NCBI RefSeq assembly: GCF_004564135.1
Contig: NZ_CP038255.1
Coordinates: forward strand, 962,501 to 1,026,500
Length of the DNA: 64,000 bases
DNA from: Terasakiella sp. SH-1
GTDB lineage: Bacteria > Pseudomonadota > Alphaproteobacteria > Rhodospirillales > Terasakiellaceae
Direction: 5' to 3'
The notes beneath the pieces were generated by a model that was given only the letters and a program-made list of their open reading frames with translations, made no database searches and was not told the DNA's origin. The position numbers and the translations under genes were made by a program. This document shows positions 1-9,460 of the stretch, piece by piece (position 1 is the first letter of the stretch; each line of letters begins with the position of its first letter).

Positions 1-169
1 GCAGGGATAAGCCGCCCAGGTGGGGAAACACATCAGCCATGCGCATGCCAGCTTTTCGATCGGCTGTCATTGCGGCAATGTCCACATGGGGGTGATTGAT
101 CAAAAGGCGGACAAGTTCTGCACCTGTATATCCGCTGGCTCCGACAATGGCTGCTTTGATTGTGTTCAT
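1..169 (-). CDS. argC: N-acetyl-gamma-glutamyl-phosphate reductase, N-terminal part
   Basis: Only the first 56 or so codons are inside the window; the gene runs off the left edge. The N-terminus carries the NADP-binding Rossmann glycine motif [15 protein letters not shown] typical of ArgC, which reduces N-acetylglutamyl phosphate to the semialdehyde in arginine synthesis in the cytoplasm. The start is the ATG read from 169 downward, with a GAGAAAG ribosome-binding sequence about 4-10 bases upstream. Just before it lies a terminator hairpin and a short Arg-rich reading frame, so expression is probably controlled by attenuation (separate entries). Confidence 0.93.
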   Translation of the reverse strand, partial: MNTIKAAIVGASGYTGAELVRLLINHPHVDIAAMTADRKAGMRMADVFPHLGGLSL

Positions 170-190
170 TTTCTTTCTCGATTTTCAAAT

Positions 191-278
191 AAAAAAAGGA
201 CCCGAACGGGCCCTTATTTAAAGAGTCCAATACACCCGTTCAGTAAAATTAATTCGCTGTTCGTGTGTATCGTCGCAT
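191..278 (-). promoter_or_regulatory. argC transcription attenuator
   Basis: Read on the minus strand, four segments form exclusive pairs. Segment 1 (AUACAC, within the leader codons) pairs with GUGUAU at about 231-236. Segment 2 (CUGAACGGGU, 234-243) pairs over 10 bases, including two G-U pairs, with segment 3 (GCCCGUUCGG, 202-211), forming an antiterminator. Segment 3 otherwise forms an 8-bp hairpin (196-215) followed by a U-run at 191-195, a rho-independent terminator ending about 20 bases before the argC ATG. A ribosome reaching the leader stop would cover segment 2 and allow termination; a ribosome stalled at the Arg codons would leave segment 2 free. This is the trp/his attenuator logic applied to arginine. 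Confidence 0.68.
249..278 (-). CDS. argC leader peptide, 9 residues, Arg-rich
   Basis: A 10-codon frame reads MRRYTRTAN then TAA. Three of its nine codons are CGA (Arg 2, 3 and 6). It starts about 109 bases upstream of argC, has an AGGA sequence upstream, and ends just before a set of mutually exclusive helices that finish in a terminator. Short, biased toward the end-product amino acid and immediately ahead of the first arginine gene, it fits a classical attenuation leader peptide. Translation is inferred, not shown. Confidence 0.62.
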   Translation of the reverse strand: MRRYTRTAN

Positions 279-351
279 AGCTCTTGTTTCCTGATGGTCT
301 ATCCTAGAGCCATATTTATCATTTTTTTTGTCCGGAAATCCAGCCTTTATA

Positions 352-942
352 TTAATCAAAAAGGGTATAGATTTTGTCGCTATCCAATGTGTAGGTCCAG
401 GGCAGGCCGGAATTACGCCAGCCATTTTTGGCACGTACACCCATGGATTTCCCTTCTTTCAACTTACCACCTTCAAAACCATCAACCATGGTGTAGGCAT
501 TTTTGTATCCAAGTTCGAAAAACATGCTGGCAGCAGGGGCGCTACGGGTTGAACCGGAACGACACATGAAAATAAGGGTGGTGTCTTTTGTCGCCCCTTT
601 TTCAGCCAGTTTTTCTTCAATTTCGTTCATGAAAGTTTCATTGACCGGGAACTCAAAAGATTTTCCCGTAACACGAGTGCGATCCACAATGCGAAAGGGG
701 ACGTGAATGTCGGTGTCATTGGTCCAGCCTGTAAACATAATCTCTACAGGGTCACGAACATCAATGAGTAACGCCTTGGTATCTTTCTGTAAAATGTCAT
801 AGGCTTCCAGAGCGGTGACATAGAGCCCTGACTTGGTCAGTGCGGTTTCTTTTTTGGGTACATCAGCCGATTCGGCGCTGAGAGAAGTCAGCACACAAAG
901 GGTAAATGCAACTTTAAATAACCAAAAAGACTTAAGTTTCAT
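352..942 (-). CDS. Periplasmic rhodanese-domain protein
   Basis: A 196-residue protein with an N-terminal signal peptide (hydrophobic stretch through residues 8-24, then AESA) and one rhodanese domain. The active loop is CRSGSTRS with the catalytic cysteine, preceded by the family-typical LLIDVRDPVE strand. Such single-domain rhodaneses carry a sulfur or persulfide on the cysteine; the partner here is not known. It is transcribed toward argC, with about 75 bases between its stop and the argC leader peptide, so readthrough into the attenuator is possible. Family assignment is firm; substrate is not. Confidence 0.85.
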   Translation of the reverse strand: MKLKSFWLFKVAFTLCVLTSLSAESADVPKKETALTKSGLYVTALEAYDILQKDTKALLIDVRDPVEIMFTGWTNDTDIHVPFRIVDRTRVTGKSFEFPVNETFMNEIEEKLAEKGATKDTTLIFMCRSGSTRSAPAASMFFELGYKNAYTMVDGFEGGKLKEGKSMGVRAKNGWRNSGLPWTYTLDSDKIYTLFD

Positions 943-1148
943 GGTGCAGCGGCCTTCCTTAATATTAGTCTAAATTTATAAAATTAATGTCTAATGTTTA
1001 TAGCATATTTTTCATATTCATTGGGTTTTATCGCCATTTCATTCTATGTATGCTTTTTAAACGATTTTAGGATTGTACTTATTCTGTAAGAGCTACTATT
1101 CTTGGCTCCTTCAAAAGTATTAACCCTTTGTATGTTTTAGGTATCTTG

Positions 1149-2510
1149 ATGAGTGACGAATTAATCAAACAAGGTTGGCTTCCTCCACAGCGTGTTGATG
1201 AAGTGATTTCGCTGCTGGAAGCCGTGGGCCAAGGTACCTTTTTGTCTATTCCCAAGGGGGAGGATAAAATCGGTCAGGCCGTCCGCAAAATGGCTGTTAA
1301 TATTGGGCGTCTATCAGCCAGTGAGATGAAACATACCGTCGCCATTTCCATGGAATTGAATGAGGCTGTTATCGCCGCTGCAAGTTTGAGCCGCGCAACA
1401 ACGGTGACAGATACGAATGCGCAGGGGATGGCCTCTGCTACCGAAGAAATGTCGGCTTCTGTCGATACAATTGCCATGCAGGCACAGGAAACATCCAAGC
1501 TTGCTGATGGTGTGAAAAACTTGGCAGAAAAGGGGGAGGCCCACGCATCTTCGGCTGATGATGCCATGTCGGATATTGAAGTGTCCATGCGTGGGGTTGC
1601 TGAACGTAGTGACTCTTTAAGTGAATCCTCGCGAGATATCGGACAAATTGTTGATTTGATTTCGGAAATTGCCTTCCAGACTAACCTGTTGGCCCTAAAC
1701 GCAGCAACCGAGGCTGCACGCGCCGGTGAAGCGGGGAAAGGCTTCGGCGTGGTGGCAACTGAAATTCGCAACCTTGCAGAACGCACCCGTGAAGCGACCA
1801 AGGATATTCAGCGCAATATCACAAATTTCCAAAATGAAATTGGGGCAATTATTGAAGCTTTGGACCGCAGCGATAAAACGGTAAAAGACGGACATGATAT
1901 TATCAGTATGTCACGTGAATCTATGCAGGAAATTGTGGGGGCGATTGCCGATTTGACGCAGCGCAGCAGCGATATTTCTGAAACGGTGGGGCAGCAAAAG
2001 GTGGCTGCACGTGAAATTGCCCAAGGGATTACAGAAATTGCGGGTATGACCCGGAAAATTCAGGGGGCAACCCATCAGGTGCTGGATTCAATGGATGGGG
2101 CAGAAAAACATCTGACAGCGCAAATTGATGATATGGCAGACCTGGACTTGCCGAAAAAAGCACTGCATCTGGCAAAGTCAGACCATATTATCTGGAAGAA
2201 ACGTTTGGCTGCCATGGTGGTGGGGCGTGAGAGCCTTAACCCGGATGAGCTGGCTGATCATACCTGCTGTCGTTTGGGGAAATGGTATTATGCCTGTCAG
2301 GATCAACGCGTTAAATCGCTGAAATCCTACAAAGAAATTGAGGCACCTCATATTTTGGTGCACAAACACGGGATTGAAGCAGCACGGCGTTACAAAGCCG
2401 GGGATGTCGCAGGCGCCTTGGCTGAAATTGATCGGGTGCAAAAAGCATCGGTTCATGTGATCCATCATTTGAATGAACTGACCAGACCTGTCAAAAAACG
2501 AAAGTCATAA
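1149..2510 (+). CDS. Soluble methyl-accepting chemotaxis protein with C-terminal CZB domain
   Basis: A 453-residue chemoreceptor with no membrane segment, so it should sit in the cytoplasm. Residues about 80-330 form the MCP signalling coiled coil; the hairpin tip reads [20 protein letters not shown], the CheA/CheW contact region. The C-terminal 120 residues match the chemoreceptor zinc-binding (CZB) domain: a leading HIIWKKRL, a CRLGKW cysteine motif and a later HxxVHKHG. CZB domains bind zinc and have been linked to sensing of zinc or of oxidants such as hypochlorous acid. The start at 1149 is preferred over ATG 1128 because a TAGG sequence precedes it at suitable spacing. Confidence 0.9.
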   Translation: MSDELIKQGWLPPQRVDEVISLLEAVGQGTFLSIPKGEDKIGQAVRKMAVNIGRLSASEMKHTVAISMELNEAVIAAASLSRATTVTDTNAQGMASATEEMSASVDTIAMQAQETSKLADGVKNLAEKGEAHASSADDAMSDIEVSMRGVAERSDSLSESSRDIGQIVDLISEIAFQTNLLALNAATEAARAGEAGKGFGVVATEIRNLAERTREATKDIQRNITNFQNEIGAIIEALDRSDKTVKDGHDIISMSRESMQEIVGAIADLTQRSSDISETVGQQKVAAREIAQGITEIAGMTRKIQGATHQVLDSMDGAEKHLTAQIDDMADLDLPKKALHLAKSDHIIWKKRLAAMVVGRESLNPDELADHTCCRLGKWYYACQDQRVKSLKSYKEIEAPHILVHKHGIEAARRYKAGDVAGALAEIDRVQKASVHVIHHLNELTRPVKKRKS

Positions 2511-2654
2511 CTGACACGTAAATTTCTTTTTCTTTTCGAAGGATGTTTTTGTTTTTCTAGGCTTTTTTCTGATTTCGACGTGCAATCTTTAATTTAATCC
2601 CTATAATAATATAGACTCTCGTTTATTAAAGGTTGCTGGGTTGAAGGTGTGACT

Positions 2655-3395
2655 GTGCGGTTCCTTGCATATATTCTTATTGCTATTGTATTGAGTGTGG
2701 GCAAAGCGTCTGCACGTGACATTACGATTGCTATGGGTAATATCGAACCCTATTTCATCCCAAAGCAGGATTCCGGTATTTTTACAGATTTGGTGTTGGC
2801 CACCTTTCGCCATATGCCGGGGCTTAAACCAAAGTTTCGTTTTGGCCTAACCAATAAAGTACGGTGGAACCTGTATGAGGTGGGTAAAGTCGATGCGGTT
2901 GCCAATATTTTTGATTCTGTAACGGCCGATGGGTGTCGTACAGATGAACTGTTCCGTTTCAGTGATGTGGCGATTACGCGAAAGGAGTCAAAGCTGAAAT
3001 TGGAAAGTGTTCAAGACCTTGCCGGGAAAGATATCATTTCTTTTGAGGGCGCGCGTGGCTTTTTTGGTGAAAGCTATAGCAAGCATTTGAGCGCTGATCG
3101 CTATTTTGAAACCAAGGTACAGGCATCTCAGGCGCGGATGTTGATTACCAAGCGTGTTGACGTCAGTGTCGGTGACTTGTTCATTTTTCTAAATGCCTTG
3201 CAGGACCCGCTCAATGTTGGGGTTTCCCCCGCAGACTTTGATTACCATCCCCTCTTTCCGCAAATTTCCACTCGTATGGCTTTTAAAGACACGTCTTTGT
3301 GTCAGCCCTTTAATGAGGCATTGGCAAAACTGCGAGCATCTGGGGAATATGAAAAAATCTATGACATGTATTTGAAGCGGTATAATTACAAATAG
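2655..3395 (+). CDS. Periplasmic amino-acid-type solute-binding protein (SBP family 3-like)
   Basis: About 246 residues. It begins with a clear signal peptide (MRFLAYILIAIVLSVGKASA, cleaved before RDITIAMG), followed by a two-lobe binding-protein fold of the SBP_bac_3 type. The GTG at 2655 is chosen over GTG 2649 because the GAAGG sequence at 2643-2647 lies only one base from the latter. No permease or ATPase gene is adjacent, so it may be an orphan receptor-type binding protein, perhaps serving a chemoreceptor or cyclase, rather than a transporter part. Ligand unknown. Confidence 0.75.
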   Translation: MRFLAYILIAIVLSVGKASARDITIAMGNIEPYFIPKQDSGIFTDLVLATFRHMPGLKPKFRFGLTNKVRWNLYEVGKVDAVANIFDSVTADGCRTDELFRFSDVAITRKESKLKLESVQDLAGKDIISFEGARGFFGESYSKHLSADRYFETKVQASQARMLITKRVDVSVGDLFIFLNALQDPLNVGVSPADFDYHPLFPQISTRMAFKDTSLCQPFNEALAKLRASGEYEKIYDMYLKRYNYK

Positions 3396-3401
3396 GCCGT
3401 T

Positions 3402-3689
3402 TTATTTGACCCGTTCGCCAATGTCAAATTCCACAGGGGCACATGTGCCTGATGTCAGTTCCTTGATTTTCACCTTATAGACTTGTGCAGGTTCCACATC
3501 ATCAGGGAAGGCATTGGGGGCGAGCTTTGCATTGGGGTATTTGGCATTGATGCTGACAATCACTTGATTGGGCACGCTCACAACATGAGCATAGCCGTCT
3601 GTCGTTTCGTACGTACAGTTATTTTCTATTTGTGCGCAAGCGGTCAAGCCAGTCAATGCGCCAATCCATATCAAGTTTTTCATCAACAT
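3402..3689 (-). CDS. Small lipoprotein of unknown function
   Basis: A 95-residue protein with a signal peptide ending in the lipobox LTAC, so Cys18 should be lipidated and the protein membrane-anchored. The mature part is about 78 residues with two more cysteines (in NNCTYET and SGTCAPV) that could form a disulfide. GGGA lies 8 bases before the ATG at 3689. It converges on the binding-protein gene with only six bases between the stops. I do not recognise the family. Confidence 0.7.
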   Translation of the reverse strand: MLMKNLIWIGALTGLTACAQIENNCTYETTDGYAHVVSVPNQVIVSINAKYPNAKLAPNAFPDDVEPAQVYKVKIKELTSGTCAPVEFDIGERVK

Positions 3690-3804
3690 TTATTTTTTCC
3701 CATTTGAGTATGGGGATGAATAACGCAAAAACAGGCCAAGCGTCTATTGGACCAAAGTTGTGAGCGTTAAGAGCCTTGTGTATTTAAAATTTGTTAGACT
3801 TATG

Positions 3805-3951
3805 CCCATAGTAGCCCTTGGCCAAGGGCTACTATGGGTGGAGTTTGCCGTTAGAGCCTTGAGGCTTAGACCTCGTTAGTCAGCAAGGTAACTCCACCTT
3901 CTTCATATCTCGAACAGTTGATTGGGACCTTGATCCCGGAGCACAAGAAGG
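3805..3951 (+). ncRNA. Candidate IS110 bridge RNA
   Basis: Three helices abut each other. First comes a perfect 34-base palindrome (3805-3838). Next is a stem GGTGGAGTT (3837-3845) with AACTCCACC (3890-3898), enclosing two large internal loops and a small inner hairpin AGCC-TTGA-GGCT. Last is a stem CCTTCTT (3897-3903) with AAGAAGG (3945-3951), enclosing internal loops and the inner hairpin GGGA (3924-3927)/TCCC (3934-3937). A 5' stem-loop followed by two looped domains is the published layout of IS110 bridge RNAs, in which the two loops recognise target and donor DNA. Assigning the guide bases needs the exact insertion border. Confidence 0.6.
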
Positions 3952-3961
3952 AGAAAGAAGT

Positions 3962-4903
3962 ATGGCACATTTCAATTATTTTGTCGGCATTGATGTTGGG
4001 AAATATGAATGCCTCGTTGCTTTTAGTCATTCCTCCAAAATTTTATCCATCCCCAACACAGCAATCGGATTGCAAGAGCTTATTGATGGCCTTGAGGAAA
4101 TCAAATCCAATACGCTCATTGCCATGGAAGCCACGGGAGGCTATGAAGTGGCCTTCTGGAAAGTTCTTCACAAAGCGGGTTTTCATGTTCGTCAAGTCCC
4201 TCCCGCTCAAGTAAGATCTTTTGCCCGTTCCAAAGCTCAAATTGCAAAAACAGATCGCATTGATGCCAAAATCATTTGCCGTTTTATACAGGAAAACCCA
4301 AATTCAGGCCGTTCCCTTCCATCTGATAATGTATTGAGGCTCAATAGGTTAATGGCAAAACGTTATCAACTCATTAAAGTAAGGGCTGCATTAAAATGCC
4401 AATCTCGACAACAGCAGGAAGAAGACCTTGAAGAATTGGACAAGGCTCATATCCAGTTTCTAAATAACCAGATTTCCAATTTAAACGCTATGATCACAAC
4501 GCTCATTCATGAGAATCATGACCTTGAAGAAAAGGATCGTATTTTGCAATCGATCCCCGGCGTTGGCCCTGTCCTCAGTGCAAGTTTTCTGGCCTTCCTT
4601 CCCGAACTTGGAACGGCCTCAGATAAACAAATTGCCTGTTTATGTGGTATCGCTCCTATCGCACGAGATAGCGGGAAATATAAAGGAAAGCGTTTTATAT
4701 CTGGCGGGCGAAAACAGGTTCGTGACGTTCTTTATCAAGCTGCATTAGTCGCTTCATGGCATAACCCGAAGATAAAAACCTTCTTTGCACGCCTTAAGTC
4801 TGCTGGAAAACCGCATAAAGTTTGCGTTATTGCAGCAGCTCGAAAGCTGGCAACAATTGCAAATGCCATGGTGCTTCAGAAATCAGAGTGGCAAACTGAT
4901 TAA
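3962..4903 (+). CDS. IS110-family transposase
   Basis: A 313-residue protein. The N-terminal RuvC-like DEDD domain begins FVGIDVGKYECLVAF (first Asp), with an E in AMEATGGYE and DRIDAKIICRF supplying the last Asp pair. The C-terminal Tnp_20 domain has the helix-hairpin-helix-like IPGVGPVLSASFLA and the conserved CGIAPIARDSGKYKGKR block that holds the catalytic serine. It is at the short end of the family range but shows no frameshift or stop. AAGGAGAAAGAAGT precedes the ATG. Works with the upstream RNA to recombine donor and target DNA. Confidence 0.93.
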   Translation: MAHFNYFVGIDVGKYECLVAFSHSSKILSIPNTAIGLQELIDGLEEIKSNTLIAMEATGGYEVAFWKVLHKAGFHVRQVPPAQVRSFARSKAQIAKTDRIDAKIICRFIQENPNSGRSLPSDNVLRLNRLMAKRYQLIKVRAALKCQSRQQQEEDLEELDKAHIQFLNNQISNLNAMITTLIHENHDLEEKDRILQSIPGVGPVLSASFLAFLPELGTASDKQIACLCGIAPIARDSGKYKGKRFISGGRKQVRDVLYQAALVASWHNPKIKTFFARLKSAGKPHKVCVIAAARKLATIANAMVLQKSEWQTD

Positions 4904-4927
4904 TACAGTTGCTGACCCTAAGGGATC

Positions 4928-7753
4928 CTATTTCAAATAGTCTTTGAGATATTTCGCCGTATAGCTTTCTTCTACCTTTGCAACTTGTTCCGGTGTGCCT
5001 GAGGCAACAATACGCCCACCTTTTGCCCCGCCTTCGGGGCCGATGTCGATGATGTGATCGGCGGTTTTGATGACTTCCAGATTATGTTCAATCACCACAA
5101 CCGTGTTGCCTTGTTCAACAAGAGCATGCAACACTTCCAGAAGTTTGCGTACATCATCAAAATGCAGTCCTGTGGTGGGTTCATCCAGAATATAGATGGT
5201 TTTCCCTGTGGCGCGACGTGATAGTTCCTTGGCCAGTTTGACCCGTTGGGCTTCCCCGCCTGAAAGGGTCGTGGCTTGTTGTCCAAGGTGGATGTAACCT
5301 AGACCAACCCGTTCCAGCGTCACCATTTTGTCGCGAATGCTGGGGACGGCCTTGAAAAAGTCAACGGCTTCTTCGACGGTCATATCCAAAACATCCGCGA
5401 TGGATTTACCGCGAAATTTCACTTCCAGCGTTTCCCGGTTATAGCGCTTGCCCTTACAGACATCACATTGCACATACACATCTGGCAGGAAGTGCATTTC
5501 GATCTTGATCACCCCATCGCCTTGACAGGCTTCACACCGCCCGCCTTTGACATTAAAGGAGAAACGTCCCGGCTTATAACCACGGGTTTTGGCTTCTGGC
5601 AGATTGGCAAACCATTCGCGGATGGGGGAAAAGGCCCCGGTGTAGGTTGCCGGGTTGGAGCGTGGGGTGCGCCCGATTGGGGACTGGTCAATATCAACGA
5701 TCTTGTCGATGAACTCGAGACCTTCGAGTTTTTTATGTTCACCGGGGTGCAGGCGTGCACCATGTAGCTTTTTCGCCAATGCCTTGTAAAGAGTTTCAAT
5801 CACCAAGGAGGATTTTCCCCCGCCAGAAACCCCGGTTACACAGGTAAAAGTGCCCAGTGGAATTTGTGCATTCACATTTTGCAGGTTGTTGACCTTGGCC
5901 CCTTTGACTTTAATAAACTGGCCTTTCTTGCCTTTGCGGCGCTTGGTGGGCAGGGGGATTTGTTCCAGCCCTGTAAGATATTGCCCTGTCAGGCTATCTG
6001 GGTTCGCCATGACTTCATCCGGTGTCCCGGCAGCCACAACTGTTCCACCATGAACACCCGCACGTGGTCCCATGTCAATGAGATGGTCAGCACTGCGAAT
6101 GGCATCTTCGTCATGTTCCACCACAATGACCGTATTATCGAGGTCGCGCAGACGCACAAGTGTTTCCAATAAACGGTCATTGTCGCGTTGGTGCAGGCCG
6201 ATGGACGGTTCATCAAGCACATAAAGCACCCCGGTCAGGCCCGACCCGATTTGGGAGGCAAGACGAATACGTTGACTTTCCCCACCGCTCAAGGTGCCGG
6301 AAGAGCGCGAAAGCGTGAGATACTCCAGGCCAACATTGACCAGAAAGCCAAGCCGTTCGTTAATTTCACGCAAGATGCGACGGGCAATTTCTTTTTCTTT
6401 TTCACCCAGCGTATCTTCCAAAGAACTATACCATTTTGCTGCCTCGTCAATGGAAAAGGCGGTGACTTCACTGACATGCAGACCGTTGATTTTTACAGCC
6501 AGAGCTTCGGGGCGCAGGCGGTGGCCTTTACAGTCCGAACATTGTGTGACGGTCTGATATTTTGATAGCTCATCACGCACCCAGGAACTGTCTGTTTCGC
6601 GCCAGCGTCTTTCCATGTTGGGGATGACGCCTTCAAAAGGCTTTGTGACCTGATAGGAGCGTTTACCATCATTATAGGAAATGGTGATTTCTTCATCGCC
6701 TGAGCCATAAAGAACAACATCGCGTACCTTTTTAGGCAGTTTGGCAAAGGCTGTTTCTAAACCCACGTCATAATGTGTGGCAATGGCTTGCAAGGTCTGA
6801 GCGTAATAGACACTGGAGGAATTGGCCCAAGGGGCAACGGCTTTTTCCAAAGCCTCCCCATCATTGGGGACGACCAGTTCCGGGTCAAAATACATTTCAG
6901 TCCCCAGGCCATCACAAGAAGGGCAAGCCCCAAAAGGATTGTTGAAGGAAAAGAGACGCGGTTCCACCTCATCAATGGTGAAGCCGGATACAGGGCAGGC
7001 AAATTTGGCTGAAAATGTGTGACGATCACCGGATTTGGCATCTTCGGCAAAGAGTAATCCATCAGCAAGGTCAAGGGCCGTTTCGATACTGTCAGCCAGA
7101 CGGGATTCGACCCCTTCACGTACCACAAGGCGATCAACCACGACTTCGATGTCATGCTTTATTTTTTTGTTGAGTTCCGGCACAGCATCGACATCATAAA
7201 GTTCACCGTCAACCTTGACCCGTTGAAAGCCCTTTTTCTGAAGCTCGATAAATTCTTTTTTATATTCACCTTTGCGCCCACGCACGATGGGGGCAAGCAG
7301 GTAGAGTCGGGTGCCGTCTTCCAGTGTCATAATCCGGTCTACCATTTGTGAAACCGTCTGGCTTTCAATGGGCAGGCCGGTGGCCGGGGAATGAGGTACC
7401 CCGACGCGTGCCCACAAAAGCCGCATATAGTCATAAATCTCTGTGACGGTCCCGACGGTGGAACGCGGGTTTTTTGAAGTGGTTTTCTGCTCAATGGAAA
7501 TGGCAGGCGACAGTCCCTCAATATGATCGACATCAGGCTTTTGCATCAGTTCAAGGAACTGGCGGGCATAAGCGGAAAGCGATTCGACGTAGCGGCGCTG
7601 ACCTTCGGCGTAGATGGTATCAAAGGCAAGGGATGACTTCCCTGAGCCTGAAAGCCCGGTGATGACGGTCAGGGAATTCTTGGGAATATCAACATCTACA
7701 TTACGCAGGTTATGTTCACGTGCGCCGCGGACCTGAATTTCATCAACACTCAT
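4928..7753 (-). CDS. uvrA: Excinuclease ABC subunit A
   Basis: 941 residues, almost the same length as E. coli UvrA. The order is the usual one: Walker [13 protein letters not shown] near residue 31, a zinc-finger/insertion region, the ABC signature [12 protein letters not shown] near residue 485, a second Walker [12 protein letters not shown], the second zinc module CEACQGDG...CDVCKGKR, and a second signature [12 protein letters not shown]. UvrA recognises DNA damage and loads UvrB in nucleotide excision repair. GGAAC lies 8 bases before the start. The 3' end abuts the IS110 element, and the last codons are intact. Confidence 0.97.
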   Translation of the reverse strand: MSVDEIQVRGAREHNLRNVDVDIPKNSLTVITGLSGSGKSSLAFDTIYAEGQRRYVESLSAYARQFLELMQKPDVDHIEGLSPAISIEQKTTSKNPRSTVGTVTEIYDYMRLLWARVGVPHSPATGLPIESQTVSQMVDRIMTLEDGTRLYLLAPIVRGRKGEYKKEFIELQKKGFQRVKVDGELYDVDAVPELNKKIKHDIEVVVDRLVVREGVESRLADSIETALDLADGLLFAEDAKSGDRHTFSAKFACPVSGFTIDEVEPRLFSFNNPFGACPSCDGLGTEMYFDPELVVPNDGEALEKAVAPWANSSSVYYAQTLQAIATHYDVGLETAFAKLPKKVRDVVLYGSGDEEITISYNDGKRSYQVTKPFEGVIPNMERRWRETDSSWVRDELSKYQTVTQCSDCKGHRLRPEALAVKINGLHVSEVTAFSIDEAAKWYSSLEDTLGEKEKEIARRILREINERLGFLVNVGLEYLTLSRSSGTLSGGESQRIRLASQIGSGLTGVLYVLDEPSIGLHQRDNDRLLETLVRLRDLDNTVIVVEHDEDAIRSADHLIDMGPRAGVHGGTVVAAGTPDEVMANPDSLTGQYLTGLEQIPLPTKRRKGKKGQFIKVKGAKVNNLQNVNAQIPLGTFTCVTGVSGGGKSSLVIETLYKALAKKLHGARLHPGEHKKLEGLEFIDKIVDIDQSPIGRTPRSNPATYTGAFSPIREWFANLPEAKTRGYKPGRFSFNVKGGRCEACQGDGVIKIEMHFLPDVYVQCDVCKGKRYNRETLEVKFRGKSIADVLDMTVEEAVDFFKAVPSIRDKMVTLERVGLGYIHLGQQATTLSGGEAQRVKLAKELSRRATGKTIYILDEPTTGLHFDDVRKLLEVLHALVEQGNTVVVIEHNLEVIKTADHIIDIGPEGGAKGGRIVASGTPEQVAKVEESYTAKYLKDYLK

Positions 7754-7770
7754 ATCGCTTGTTCCAGATA

Positions 7771-7785
7771 GATCAAAAGGAGAAC
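7771..7785 (-). promoter_or_regulatory. Possible LexA (SOS) box upstream of uvrA
   Basis: Read toward uvrA the sequence is GTTC-N7-GATC, one base off the alphaproteobacterial LexA consensus GTTC-N7-GTTC, placed 18-32 bases before the ATG. uvrA is commonly SOS-controlled, which makes the position sensible, but one short imperfect match in this much sequence is weak evidence. Confidence 0.25.
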
Positions 7786-7829
7786 ATTTAAGTCATCACA
7801 GATAGTGCGATATGGCCGTAATGTAAAGC

Positions 7830-8576
7830 CTAAAAGCCGAAAAAGGTGCTTCTGATCTTGGCGTATCCCCCATTTGCCTTAAGGGCGGCAAGGCCCGTGT
7901 TAAATTCGCTGAGGAACTGTTCGCTTTTGGGGAGTTGGCGAGAAGCTGCGATATGCTGGTCATTAATGGAAATGGCGGGTTCCATCACAAGGGTTTTCAA
8001 CACATCATATTCATTCAGCTTGGCAATGGTGTTGTGGTATTGATCAATATTGACAGCGAACAGATCAATGCGTTTTTTAAAGAGAAGCTGGATGCCCTGT
8101 GCTTCGTCTTTCACCACATTTTTTCGAAGCTCGCTATTGCTTTCAAATGCCGGTGAATAGGCCCATTTGCGCCCGACACCAATCATATAGGGCTTCAGGT
8201 CATTGAGAGATTTATAACGGGCACCGACGAAATTTTCGCGCAACCCGACAAAGACCATTTTTGTTGTGTTAAGTGGGGCGGAAAAATGGAAAGAGCGGGC
8301 ACGTTCATCATTGTAAAAAGCACTGAGCAAGCCATCATATTTACCTTTTGCCGCTTCTGCCAGAGCGCGTGGCCAAGGGCGGTAATCTATGGTCAGTTCA
8401 TGCCCGCGTTGCTTCAGGGCTTGTCGGGCAACTTCAACAAGAAAGCCGCCTTTAACATGGTCAGGGTTTGTAAAAGGCTTAAAGGGGGCCGTAACCAGAT
8501 GAAAGGTATCGGCCTGAACCTGAGAGCTTATTAAAACCAAGGTTGTGACAGCAATGCCAATGGCGCGTTTCATCAT
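7830..8576 (-). CDS. Periplasmic solute-binding protein (SBP family 3-like)
   Basis: 248 residues with a signal peptide ending VQA-D at about residue 22. The mature start FHLVTAPFKPFTNPDHVKGG and a later IDYRPWPRALAEA resemble the family-3 amino-acid binding proteins often found without a transporter in alphaproteobacteria and in sensory contexts. No permease gene is nearby. It lies between uvrA and the oppositely directed ssb, in its own transcript. Ligand unknown. Confidence 0.78.
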   Translation of the reverse strand: MMKRAIGIAVTTLVLISSQVQADTFHLVTAPFKPFTNPDHVKGGFLVEVARQALKQRGHELTIDYRPWPRALAEAAKGKYDGLLSAFYNDERARSFHFSAPLNTTKMVFVGLRENFVGARYKSLNDLKPYMIGVGRKWAYSPAFESNSELRKNVVKDEAQGIQLLFKKRIDLFAVNIDQYHNTIAKLNEYDVLKTLVMEPAISINDQHIAASRQLPKSEQFLSEFNTGLAALKANGGYAKIRSTFFGF

Positions 8577-8750
8577 GACTCATGTCTTTCTATGAAAATC
8601 AATGAAAGGAGAAAATATGGTATCTGCATAAGGATGAAATGTTAAATGATTTTTCTAGGGTCATAACCTGATTTGGCTGGAAAGTTAATTTTATACCCTG
8701 TATGTTCGGCCCAGATTGAAAATAACTGCGAAAGACATGAAGGAGTTCCC

Positions 8751-9290
8751 ATGGCAGGTTCGGTAAACAAAGTGATTTTGGTCGGAAATCTCGGGCGTGA
8801 CCCAGAAGTACGATTTACCAATGATGGCGCTAAAATCGTTAATCTGTCCCTGGCAACGTCTGAAACCTGGAAAGATCGCCAAACAGGGGAACGTCGTGAC
8901 CGTACGGAATGGCACCGTGTTGTGATTTTTAATGAACGTTTGGCTGATGTTGCAGAACGTTTCTTGCGCAAAGGTTCGACTGTTTATTTAGAAGGGGCTT
9001 TGCAGACCCGTAAGTGGACAGACCAGCAAGGTATTGAAAAATATACCACGGAAGTTGTTTTGCAGCGTTATCGCGGCGAATTGACCATGCTGGGTAGTCG
9101 CTCTGGTGGTGGTGAAGGTGGTTATTCTTCCGGTGGTGGAGATGACTATGGGCAAGGTTCCGGTGGTTTTGGCGCTCAGGCCGACCCGCAAGGTGGCAGC
9201 ACAGGCCCTGAATGGAATTCCGGTGGTGGTTCCGCTGCTGGGGGTGGTGGTATTCCAGGTGGTGATCTGGATGATGAAATCCCGTTCTAA
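8751..9290 (+). CDS. ssb: Single-stranded DNA-binding protein
   Basis: 179 residues. The N-terminal OB fold begins [21 protein letters not shown], a classic SSB start; a Gly/Ser-rich flexible linker follows from residue about 115. The acidic tip DLDDEIPF binds partner repair and replication proteins. The ATG at 8751 is preferred to earlier in-frame starts because AAGGAG lies six bases ahead and orthologues begin here. It coats single-stranded DNA in replication, recombination and repair. A strong terminator follows. Confidence 0.96.
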   Translation: MAGSVNKVILVGNLGRDPEVRFTNDGAKIVNLSLATSETWKDRQTGERRDRTEWHRVVIFNERLADVAERFLRKGSTVYLEGALQTRKWTDQQGIEKYTTEVVLQRYRGELTMLGSRSGGGEGGYSSGGGDDYGQGSGGFGAQADPQGGSTGPEWNSGGGSAAGGGGIPGGDLDDEIPF

Positions 9291-9332
9291 GGTTAGAAAA
9301 CCCGTTCTAAGATTAAGTGTCTGACACTAAGA

Positions 9333-9357
9333 AAGCCTCCGGTTGGGGGCTTTTTTA
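9333..9357 (+). terminator. Terminator after ssb
   Basis: AAGCCTCC-GGTT-GGGGGCTT forms an 8-bp stem (one G-U pair) followed by TTTT, 42 bases after the ssb stop. Confidence 0.85.
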
Positions 9358-9460
9358 TTACCTATTTTATGCAAATTAAAATTATTTGAAATTATGTCGT
9401 AGGGGTATCATCTAACAGTATTAAGTACTTTCAACTAAGGGGGCACAGGTAAGGGAGTTC

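Larger units (their letters stand above)
3800..4927 (+). mobile_element. IS110-family insertion sequence, apparently intact
   Basis: The element consists of a structured non-coding left end (3805-3951), one full-length DEDD transposase gene and a short right end before the uvrA stop. IS110 elements have no clear terminal inverted repeats, so the borders given are approximate. The non-coding region lies upstream of the transposase, the arrangement of the IS110 group rather than IS1111. It sits between the lipoprotein promoter side and the 3' end of uvrA, and breaks no gene visible here, but it may have displaced a uvrA terminator, none of which is seen. Confidence 0.8.

Noticed and set aside
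3805-3838. The perfect palindrome as a terminator of uvrA or of the lipoprotein gene.
   Set aside because: It has no T-run on either side and abuts the structured IS110 leader, so it fits the bridge-RNA 5' hairpin better.
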